Shown one piece after another: positions 33,522-39,782 of a stretch of 64,000 bases of DNA. Below the pieces are notes generated by a model. That model was not told where the DNA came from. It made no database searches and worked only from the letters and a program-made list of their open reading frames with translations. The position numbers and the translations under genes were made by a program. The first letter of the stretch is position 1. Each line of letters begins with the position of its first letter. This stretch comes from an uncultured Acidimicrobiales bacterium (GTDB lineage Bacteria; Actinomycetota; Acidimicrobiia; Acidimicrobiales; CATQHL01): NCBI GenBank assembly GCA_958295925.1, contig OY282384.1, positions 375,572 to 439,571 of the forward strand, given 5' to 3'.

Positions 33522-34094
33522 TTGCAGAATCACCAGGAGCCACCCATCAACCCCTTCAACCCGAAGAACCTCTTCACGCCCATGGGAGTCCCCGAAAGCC
33601 CCAACACCACGCCGTTCGAGTTCTTCGGCTACGCCTTCCTAGGCATCGGCTTCGTGGTATTCATGAGCCTCTTCCTACTCACATTGATGAACGACCTTTT
33701 CGACTCAGAATGGAAAGCTACCCAGCAGGCCTACCAGAAAGATTACGACGACGTGGAAGAGAAGCTGCAAGAAGCATTAGGCAAAGCAGAAATCATGGAG
33801 CTCCAAGAGCGGTGCGACTTCCTCCCCGGAAGGGAAAGACGCCCACTACGCCGGGACTACGAGTACCACCTCCGGACCGACGATGACACGACCATAAAAC
33901 TCTGCACCGTCCGTGGCCGGACGACCGAAGGCAGCTTCAAAACGAACTACCTGGCAGTTTTCGAAAGGCCCCATATCATCGGCAACCTGATCGGCCCGAA
34001 TTGGAAGCTGAAAGAAAGCAGGCTGGACCTCCAGGGAATAACCCATAGGGAAAACACCGAGCTAGTGGTGATACGAGGACCGGAGGAGACATAA
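33522..34094 (+). CDS. Two-cysteine membrane protein array, member 7
   Basis: 190 residues, starting with TTG. The choice rests on AAAGGAGGT ending a few bases before it, the strongest ribosome site in the array, which itself contains the stop of member 6. Anchor helix about 37-58 (FFGYAFLGIGFVVFMSLFLL), then LQERCDFLPGRERRPLRRDY, KLCTVRGRTTEGSFKTNYLA and LIGPNWKLKESRLDLQGI. Cys-x29-Cys. It is a clear sister of member 6. Confidence 0.72.
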   Translation: MQNHQEPPINPFNPKNLFTPMGVPESPNTTPFEFFGYAFLGIGFVVFMSLFLLTLMNDLFDSEWKATQQAYQKDYDDVEEKLQEALGKAEIMELQERCDFLPGRERRPLRRDYEYHLRTDDDTTIKLCTVRGRTTEGSFKTNYLAVFERPHIIGNLIGPNWKLKESRLDLQGITHRENTELVVIRGPEET

Positions 34095-34098
34095 CCCC

Positions 34099-34755
34099 AT
34101 GAAGAGCAGAGGCAAGAGAATAGGCGGAATCGTGGAGGCGATCGCTGCCGGCGTCGCCCTGACGATGCTCGCCGGGCTAGGGATAATAATAATGATCGGA
34201 CTAGCCCACGTCATCCTGGTCCCGAACAACCACCCCACAGCAGTGGCCGAGGCCGCCCTGGCAGCCGACGAGGATGAACTCAACAGAGTATTAACCCAAG
34301 GACTCCAAGCACCCCACCAAGGAAAGGCAGCGGCAATCACGGGCAGCTGCCGTCCCGGGCGAGGAAACCGGACACACATCTACCGGGACCTAGTAGCGAC
34401 AACCCAGGATGAAATGATCCAGGCTTGCCTCGCCGAGACCCAGCGCGGGGACAGCATCATCGCACTGAACTACATCGTGAAGATGGACAAGGACGTGGAG
34501 TTCCACCCGGACGTCGGCGACGATTGGAGCTGGAGCGCCTACGCCAGAGAAGCGAGGAGGGCCGCCTCCCATACCTTCAGCTTCAAGCGGAAGGACGTCA
34601 TACTGACCTACCTGGACGTAAACTCAGTAACGATAACGTCGGCCCCCAGCGTGACGCCCCTGAGCGAAGTACCGCCAAGCAGCATCACCACCGGGGCACG
34701 CGCCGAAATGCCCACCGGCCCACCAAATCTGGTAACTTTCCAGCCCAAAGATTGA
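34099..34755 (+). CDS. Two-cysteine membrane protein array, member 8
   Basis: 218 residues, the longest and most divergent member. Anchor helix about 14-38 (IAAGVALTMLAGLGIIIMIGL), LAADEDELNRVLTQGLQAPH, GSCRPGRGNRTHIYRDLVAT and QACLAETQRGDSIIALNYIV. Cys-x25-Cys. A Trp-rich insert (DDWSWSAYAREARR) and a Ser/Thr/Pro-rich tail of about 40 residues are its own. It starts four bases after member 7. Membership rests on position, topology and cysteine spacing more than on identity. Confidence 0.65.
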   Translation: MKSRGKRIGGIVEAIAAGVALTMLAGLGIIIMIGLAHVILVPNNHPTAVAEAALAADEDELNRVLTQGLQAPHQGKAAAITGSCRPGRGNRTHIYRDLVATTQDEMIQACLAETQRGDSIIALNYIVKMDKDVEFHPDVGDDWSWSAYAREARRAASHTFSFKRKDVILTYLDVNSVTITSAPSVTPLSEVPPSSITTGARAEMPTGPPNLVTFQPKD

Positions 34756-34805
34756 CGGACCCATAGCCATCAGAGAGAACCCTGCGAGCAGGACAAAGAA
34801 GAAAG

Positions 34806-35351
34806 ATGAGCAGCGCCCAACACTACGCACACAGCAAGGAGGAAACCGAGCACTGGGGAGCAGGGCATTAGCTAGCAATAGCAGGATGCGCAGCCATAGG
34901 ATTATTCATCTTATACACAGGCATCAGCATAATGGAGAAAGGCGGGCCATACCCGAGCCACAGCGTAGCCAGAAGAGAGATGCCACACCGGCAAGCCGAC
35001 ATAATCGCCGCGCTGCAGCGGGCCGGGAACGGCTATGAGCTGAGCCGCCTGAGCCCAGCCAACGTCCGGATCGACCGTTGCCAGATTTACCGAGGAAGCC
35101 AGCACCAAGGGGACTACGGCATCTTCTACGAGAAAGCAAGCCTCCGCATCGCGGAAGGAAACAGCATGGCAGCCTGCCCAGTGTATGCCGTCACCAACGG
35201 CTACTTAATAAAGGGAGAATGGATAATGGAAGTCGAACCGGCCACCCTACATTGGTGGCCCTGGAACAACACTGAGCCAAACATCACCAACGCGTGGCTG
35301 CAGGAAAGCACCCTCACCATTGGGGAGTCAGGAGACCAGCTCCGGCCATAA
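34806..35351 (+). pseudogene. Two-cysteine membrane protein array, member 9, interrupted by amber codon
   Basis: The frame from ATG 34806 (MSSAQHYAHSKEETEHWGAG) meets TAG at codon 22 (34869-34871), then continues without interruption for 159 codons to the TAA at 35351. The part after the stop has the anchor helix (LAIAGCAAIGLFILYTGISI), then ALQRAGNGYELSRLSPANVR, DRCQIYRGSQHQGDYGIFYE, ACPVYAVTNGYLIKGEWIME and WWPWNN: a sister of member 4. Cys-x31-Cys. An ATG at 34932 would make a shorter product without the anchor. A single nonsense mutation is the simplest cause, but the remaining frame has no other damage, so the event is recent or the codon is read through. Confidence 0.7.
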
Positions 35352-35413
35352 GGCAGCCAAGCAAGAACCAAAAACACAAGAAGAGAGGAACCACCCCCAA
35401 AGGAACAGCCCAG

Positions 35414-35448
35414 GGAGACCAGCCCATGGAGACCAGCCCATGGAGACC
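35414..35448 (+). repeat. 14-bp tandem repeat, 2.5 copies
   Basis: GGAGACCAGCCCAT twice and then GGAGACC. It is intergenic, and the unit is not a multiple of three. It carries two ATGs just upstream of the nuclease start at 35463. Confidence 0.8.
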
Positions 35449-35462
35449 GGACCAGGAGAGAA

Positions 35463-36761
35463 ATGAACACCTACGACAACACCCCCACCAGCCAAGCCCT
35501 GGCCATCGAAGCCCGCAGCGTCACACAAAGGGCCAACCAGGCCAACATCCAAACCCTGGACGCAGAGGCAGCCAAAGCAGCAACCAAAGCCGGACCCCAG
35601 CCCGGATTCACCGCCCCGATGAAGGTTGCATCAGAAACGCAGAAAGAGCGCCCCCACGAGCAGCCCAACCAGGGCAAGGCAGCAACGCCCCATGAGAGCC
35701 AAGCCCAAGCCGGCCGCACCCCGGAGGCCGCCCGCTCCCGGCCCCACGCCTACTTCGACGAGAACTACAACCTGGTCATCCGCGCCTCCGCCATGACCAA
35801 CTGCCGCCGCGCTTTGTGGTACACCGCGACAGGCCAGGAAGTAACGAACCCAAGGGACGACCAGTCCTACACCATCATGGAAGCCGGCACGGCGTTAGAA
35901 CCCGTCGTCCTGCGCGCCATGAGCCGCAGCGGGTGGAAGATAATCAGCCCCAAGGACCAGCCCCTGGTTTCGATAAAAATATCCGGCCACATCACCGTGA
36001 ACGGACACCCGGACGCCATGGGGCTGCATCCCCAGGACGCCAACGACCCGGAAGCGCCTCTTTCAATAATCGAAGTCAAGACCCGCGGGCCGGAACCCTT
36101 CAAACGTTGGCAGACCCTGGGCAGCGAGGTCAGCCACCCGGACGCGGCGGCCCAAGCCGCCTTCTACACCCTGGCCGCCTACCAGGAACCCCGGGACGCC
36201 GTCATCGCCAGCATGAACACCGGCAGCCGGGAATGGGACTACGAGGTAATCCCTTCCCACCGTATCGAACAGGCCTTCTACGTCTCCCAAACGAGGCTTC
36301 AGGCCTTGGAAGACCACCTACTGGAGTTCGGCCCCGACCCAACAGCGCTGCCCGACTACGACCACCGGCCCAGCAGCATCGAGTGCAAACGCTGCCCCTA
36401 TTTCGACATCTGCCAGAAGCCCAACCTTCCATCAATCCCAGCGGAGCAGCCGGCAATGAACCTGGAACCGGTGAGCCAGGAGCAGGCCGTCGCCGCCCTC
36501 CACGACTACGAAGAGCTGCAGGAGTCCATCCGGCAGTGGGAGAAGGAGAAGAAGGACGCGACGGAAACCCTCAAGCGCTACCTGGTCGAAAGGGACCTGA
36601 AGCGCGCCAAGCTGCAGGGCAAGGACAAGCCCCGCAGCATCAGCCTGGTGGAAACGCACCGTTTCAGCACCGACTACAAGCAGCTGAACAGCCTGCTGGA
36701 CCCGGAAACCCGGAAGGAGATAGTCTCCGAGTCCAGTTCGGAGTACCTCCGGGTAGGGTGA
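35463..36761 (+). CDS. Cas4-like PD-(D/E)XK nuclease with iron-sulfur cysteines
   Basis: 432 residues. The nuclease core lies at about 100-320: TNCRRALWYTATG (Cys 111), EAGTALEPVVLRAM, GHPDAMGLHP (Asp near 182), SIIEVKTRG (Glu and Lys near 203-205), AAQAAFYTLAAY (the QxxxY helix), and CKRCPYFDICQ near 307-316. One N-terminal plus three C-terminal cysteines is the Fe-S pattern of Cas4 and AddB-type exonucleases. Such proteins trim DNA ends in recombination. The first 95 residues are Ala/Gln-rich and disordered. A helical C-terminal 110 residues (LQESIRQWEKEKKDATETLK) is an addition to the family core. There is no Cas gene or CRISPR array nearby, so a recombination or replication role is likelier than adaptation. 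Confidence 0.85.
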   Translation: MNTYDNTPTSQALAIEARSVTQRANQANIQTLDAEAAKAATKAGPQPGFTAPMKVASETQKERPHEQPNQGKAATPHESQAQAGRTPEAARSRPHAYFDENYNLVIRASAMTNCRRALWYTATGQEVTNPRDDQSYTIMEAGTALEPVVLRAMSRSGWKIISPKDQPLVSIKISGHITVNGHPDAMGLHPQDANDPEAPLSIIEVKTRGPEPFKRWQTLGSEVSHPDAAAQAAFYTLAAYQEPRDAVIASMNTGSREWDYEVIPSHRIEQAFYVSQTRLQALEDHLLEFGPDPTALPDYDHRPSSIECKRCPYFDICQKPNLPSIPAEQPAMNLEPVSQEQAVAALHDYEELQESIRQWEKEKKDATETLKRYLVERDLKRAKLQGKDKPRSISLVETHRFSTDYKQLNSLLDPETRKEIVSESSSEYLRVG

Positions 36762-36860
36762 GCTGCCCACCAGGACAGCCCAGACTTGCCACCAGGCCGC
36801 CGGAAGGCTTACAATACGGAGATCAGGACCGCCTAATACCAGCCGTCAAGGGGCTGCAGA

Positions 36861-36912
36861 ATCTATTGATTGAATTTATTGATTAAATCTATTGATTAAA
36901 TCTATTGATTGA
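36861..36912 (+). repeat. Four 13-bp direct repeats, iteron-like
   Basis: Four head-to-tail units of ATyTATTGATTrA (36861, 36874, 36887, 36900). AT-rich in a GC-rich neighbourhood. A 6-bp hairpin GGGGCG-AAGC-CGCCCC follows at 36935-36950. The look is that of plasmid iterons or a regulator array upstream of the 36983 gene. Confidence 0.85.
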
Positions 36913-36982
36913 AACCACGGGACTACCCGCTCACGGGGCGAAGCCGCCCCCAGGCCCCCGAACTTAGGAGAACCACCCGCTT

Positions 36983-37282
36983 ATGACCCAGCAATACACC
37001 TTCCGAGTGAAGGGGCAAGCCCGCAAGCCCGGCGAGGAAACCCCGAAAGACCCCAACGAGTACAACGAAGACGGCACCCTGAAGTGCGTGCATCACTGGT
37101 TGATTGAGTCATCGCAAAAGGTCCACGCCGGACGCTGGCCCGGCCAGTGCAAGAAATGCGGCGCACGCAAGATCTTCGGCGAGAAGGAAGAGGACCAGCC
37201 CCACGCCTACGCGCCGCGAAGAGGCAGACCCGGACGTCCAGCCAAGATTCCCCGGGACCAAGCCGACGAACCGTTCGACTAG
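36983..37282 (+). CDS. Small zinc-finger protein
   Basis: 99 residues. LKCVHHWLIESSQKVHAG, then GQCKKCGARKIFGE, gives Cys, His and a CxxC pair, a probable single zinc site. The rest is basic and low in complexity, with RRGRPGRPAKIPRD near the end resembling an AT-hook (GRP core). An AT-hook could bind the AT-rich 13-bp repeats directly upstream, though that is inference. TTAGGAGAACCACC lies before the ATG. Confidence 0.65.
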   Translation: MTQQYTFRVKGQARKPGEETPKDPNEYNEDGTLKCVHHWLIESSQKVHAGRWPGQCKKCGARKIFGEKEEDQPHAYAPRRGRPGRPAKIPRDQADEPFD

Positions 37283-37295
37283 GTTCCCAGGGGCC

Positions 37296-37314
37296 CCGTT
37301 CTTGAAAAGAACGG
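37296..37314. promoter_or_regulatory. Perfect 8-bp inverted repeat
   Basis: CCGTTCTT, centre GAA, AAGAACGG. No T-tract follows, so an operator is as likely as a terminator. It lies 14 bp after the zinc-finger gene. Confidence 0.45.
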
Positions 37315-37378
37315 CAAGCACTGCTAGACTACCCACCAAGGGTATAAGCAGTTCGCTCGCAAACCCCTGGAACCCATA

Positions 37379-37437
37379 GGGACGACTCTGAGATCAGCGC
37401 CGCAGCGAAAGCGCGGCAGCAGAGAAGGAGTCGTTCC
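37379..37437 (+). ncRNA. Structured RNA candidate with GNRA tetraloop
   Basis: The outer helix GGGACGACTC (37379-37388) pairs with GAGTCGTTCC (37428-37437), 10 bp with one G-U. Inside, GCCGC (37399-37403) pairs with GCGGC (37413-37417), and past one bulged A the GC/GC pair is closed by a GAAA tetraloop (37407-37410). It lies in the leader of the 37486 gene. No known class is recognised; a cis-acting leader or a small RNA both fit. Confidence 0.5.
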
Positions 37438-37485
37438 GCAGTGTAACCCCGAAGCAAAGCACCCGGCTACAGCACCAGGGCAGCA

Positions 37486-37716
37486 ATGCAGAACAGGAAA
37501 GAAAGCATCACCGAGCACGAGCCCGACCAGCGACACATCTACCCGCTGCAGGCCCTCTGCGGCTTCAACCCGAACTTCATCGTTGCCCGAGGCCGCCGGC
37601 ACCGCTTCATAACCTACGCCCCCGAATGGAGCGAGTCCCGCGCCATCTATTCGACTGAGACCAACTGCCCCGACTGCCAGTTCAGAAAAGCCAGCCATGC
37701 CAATGACCAGACCTGA
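37486..37716 (+). CDS. Small Cys protein, CG...CPDC family, copy 1
   Basis: 76 residues: LQALCGFNPNFIVARGRR followed by TNCPDCQFRKA. The CG opener, a strand-rich middle of 25-35 residues and a closing CPDC is a layout often met in small proteins of actinobacterial phages; the cysteines probably hold zinc. Two more copies follow directly. The leader contains the structured RNA candidate. The ribosome site (CAGGGCAGCA) is poor, so translation may be low or controlled. Confidence 0.6.
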   Translation: MQNRKESITEHEPDQRHIYPLQALCGFNPNFIVARGRRHRFITYAPEWSESRAIYSTETNCPDCQFRKASHANDQT

Positions 37717-37960
37717 ATACCTCAGGATGAAGGACGCCACCCTGGTCTCCCACACGGCTAACAAGGCAACCGCGCCAGGGCAAGGGCACTGCGGCTACCA
37801 AGCCAGCTGGACCACCAGGAAAACCGAATGGCACGTCTTCACCATAAGCCGCCCCACCTGCGTCGATTGCCGCCAGGCCGTCAGGAAACCAGGGAGATCC
37901 GCAGCACGCTTAAAGGCGATAACCCAATGGCTGAGAGCCCAAGCCAGGACGACCAGATGA
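37697..37960 (+). CDS. Small Cys protein, CG...CVDC family, copy 2
   Basis: 87 residues: GHCGYQASWTTRKTEWHVF followed by PTCVDCRQAVRKPGRS and a basic tail. It overlaps copy 1 by 20 bases if the ATG at 37697 is used; ATGs at 37703 and 37727 are alternatives. The Trp/Tyr strand between cysteine pairs is shared with copies 1 and 3. The TGA overlaps the next ATG as ATGA. Confidence 0.6.
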   Translation: MPMTRPEYLRMKDATLVSHTANKATAPGQGHCGYQASWTTRKTEWHVFTISRPTCVDCRQAVRKPGRSAARLKAITQWLRAQARTTR

Positions 37961-38181
37961 AGCACATCCCCACCAACCATCCGCCGGAACTGCGCCGCGG
38001 CTACATCGCCTATTGCGGCTTCACCTGGCATTGGATAACCCCAGGCCCGGACGACATGTTCATCCCCGTCTACTGGAACGGCAGAGCCTTCTCCTTCCGC
38101 GGAAAGGTCGACTGCCCCGATTGCATCCATGCCAAGAAACCGGAATGGAGCTGGCCGGCAGGAGGGCCGAAGTTCAGCTAA
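37957..38181 (+). CDS. Small Cys protein, CG...CPDC family, copy 3
   Basis: 74 residues from the ATG that overlaps the previous stop (ATGA), behind AGGACG. Sequence: HPPELRRGYIAYCGFTWHWI then VDCPDCIHAKKPEWSW. An ATG at 37927 would add ten residues. All three copies keep CG and C-x-D-C and differ elsewhere, as expected for an old tandem triplication. A separate gene at 44753 has a related ending (GCPGC). Unknown function. Confidence 0.6.
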   Translation: MKHIPTNHPPELRRGYIAYCGFTWHWITPGPDDMFIPVYWNGRAFSFRGKVDCPDCIHAKKPEWSWPAGGPKFS

Positions 38182-38220
38182 CGCAAGACCAAGCAAACCG
38201 GTATAATGCCCCAGGCCCAA

Positions 38221-38248
38221 TTGACATAACCGGCCAGGCCAATACAAT
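38221..38248 (+). promoter_or_regulatory. Sigma70 promoter
   Basis: TTGACA (38221-38226), 16-bp spacer, TACAAT (38243-38248). One of the best promoters in the window. It would drive the RNase H-like gene at 38305. A second -10-like TATAAT at 38202 has no -35. Confidence 0.7.
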
Positions 38249-38304
38249 AGAACCGCCGCCTCCCGACTCCCAACCTTCCCCCAACAGCAGGAGGCCAAGC
38301 CCAG

Positions 38305-38862
38305 ATGCGACCCAGGACCAACCCCGGAGCCCCCGCCAGGAATCAGCCAGTCCCCAAGAACCAGGAACCCACCCCCACCTACCACTGCCACATCGCCGCT
38401 GCCGGCTCACCGGAAGCCACCGCCCCCGGAGCCTACGCCATCGTAGTGAAGAACCCCGAGGGGCAGGAGACGCTGATCGCCGGCCGCAACGCCCGGACCA
38501 CCATCCCCCGCATGGAGCTGACCGCCCTCCTGGCCGCCCTGCAGCAGGCCCACCGTGGCGCGACGATATTCATACATTCAGCATCAGCCTTGCTCCACGC
38601 CGCCTGCCGGGACATCCACCTGGCCACCCACAGCTTCAAGCGGACCGGAGACGCAGACCATTCCGACCTCTGGCATAAGCTGCGCCAGGCCATCCAGGAG
38701 CAAACGCTGGTGGCCCTGCCCACCAAACCAAGACGCAGCCGGGAGCTAAGAAAGGCCAGGAACATCGCCAAGCGGCAGCTGGAATACGCCCGATGCGGCC
38801 AATTCGGCGACCACACCACCAATACCAGAGACTGGACGAGAATGCCGAGCTCAGGGAACTGA
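38305..38862 (+). CDS. RNase H-fold protein lacking most catalytic residues
   Basis: 185 residues. Secondary-structure order and landmarks follow RNase HI: first strand pair YHCHIAAAGSPEATAPGAYA and IVVKNPEGQETLIAG, helix A with RMELTALLAALQQA, a strand IFIHSASALLHAA where IYTDSxYV is expected, and a C-terminal LRKARNIAKRQ helix. The catalytic Glu of helix A is kept, but the first-strand Asp (YTDGS) and the second Asp (TDS) are replaced by Ala and Ser. It is therefore probably a binding protein rather than a nuclease, unless residues are supplied elsewhere. Its own promoter lies 57 bp upstream. Confidence 0.65.
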   Translation: MRPRTNPGAPARNQPVPKNQEPTPTYHCHIAAAGSPEATAPGAYAIVVKNPEGQETLIAGRNARTTIPRMELTALLAALQQAHRGATIFIHSASALLHAACRDIHLATHSFKRTGDADHSDLWHKLRQAIQEQTLVALPTKPRRSRELRKARNIAKRQLEYARCGQFGDHTTNTRDWTRMPSSGN

Positions 38863-38883
38863 AGAAACACGCCCTGTAGCCGA

Positions 38884-38897
38884 GGTGTCCTGACACC
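38884..38897. promoter_or_regulatory. GGTGTC dyad with clustered GACACC half-sites
   Basis: GGTGTC-CT-GACACC is perfect. Further GACACC copies follow in the same direction near 38908, 38924 and 38960. A dyad plus repeated half-sites between two genes suggests an operator array. Confidence 0.45.
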
Positions 38898-39090
38898 AAG
38901 GAGTTGGGACACCAAGACGTAGAGACACCACCACCCGCTGGAGACAAAACACCCCGACACCCGAAGACCAATGAGCAGAAGAGACCGAGGCCGCGCAGCC
39001 ATACCCAACAAGGGCGAATACAGCCGCCGGCTATAATCGAATCAACCAGCAAGCATCAAACAGCCCAACGGCGGAGGTAGCCAAACCACC

Positions 39091-39660
39091 ATGACCACGC
39101 CAAACGAACCCCGAATCGAACAAATTGCCCGCGAGGCCTTGGGCATCACCAGCCCCAGTCCCAGCGCGCCGCCCCCGGCCCCCGGAGCCGCCACCCCCAC
39201 CGCGCCGGAGAGCGCCCAAACCCTGGAGCTGATCGCCGACCCGGAGGAAACCGCCGCCATCGCCGACACCTCCTCCGAGGCCTTCAAACTCAACGTCATC
39301 AAAGGCCCGCAAATCAAAAGGCCACCCTGCCCCCACGCCCCCGACTGCCCGGGGCATTGCACGCTGTGCATGGAATCGACGCTGAGCTGCAAGAACAACA
39401 ACCCGGCCAAGAAGTCCCACGACCCGGAACGCTACGTCCGCTTCGGGCTGAAGACCACCCCGTACCCCTGCCCGGACCGGCCCCGGCAGAAACTGCCCAG
39501 CCCCTTCCTGGCCGAGGACTACGACCTGGACGGCAAGGTGCTGCATACGAACCAATTCGAACCGGCGCCAATGCCGGACCGACCGGTGGCCGTAGGCAAC
39601 GGACGAAACGCCGACGAGAGCGAGGAAGAGAGCTTCGCCACCACCGAAAGCGAGGAATAG
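39091..39660 (+). CDS. Hypothetical protein with compact Cys/His cluster
   Basis: 189 residues. The N-terminal 70 are Pro/Ala-rich. At about 80-105 lies CPHAPDCPGHCTLCMESTLS then C: five cysteines and two histidines in some 20 residues, enough for one or two zinc ions. The C-terminal half is acidic. A perfect TATAAT at 39032 without a good -35 lies upstream, and GGAGGTAGCC is the ribosome site. Placed just before the 1188-residue orphan, it may be its partner. Unknown family. Confidence 0.6.
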   Translation: MTTPNEPRIEQIAREALGITSPSPSAPPPAPGAATPTAPESAQTLELIADPEETAAIADTSSEAFKLNVIKGPQIKRPPCPHAPDCPGHCTLCMESTLSCKNNNPAKKSHDPERYVRFGLKTTPYPCPDRPRQKLPSPFLAEDYDLDGKVLHTNQFEPAPMPDRPVAVGNGRNADESEEESFATTESEE

Positions 39661-39782
39661 CCCTAACTCCCATCCCTTTCCCCCAGCCTCCCAAATATTC
39701 GTTCCACCCCCAAGGGATAAGGCCTACAGGGCCACAGAACTGGGAACAAACCGACAAGCACTGAAAAAGGACGCCAGCGCCC

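Noticed and set aside
36861-36912. CRISPR array
   Set aside because: Units of 13 bp lie head to tail with no spacers.
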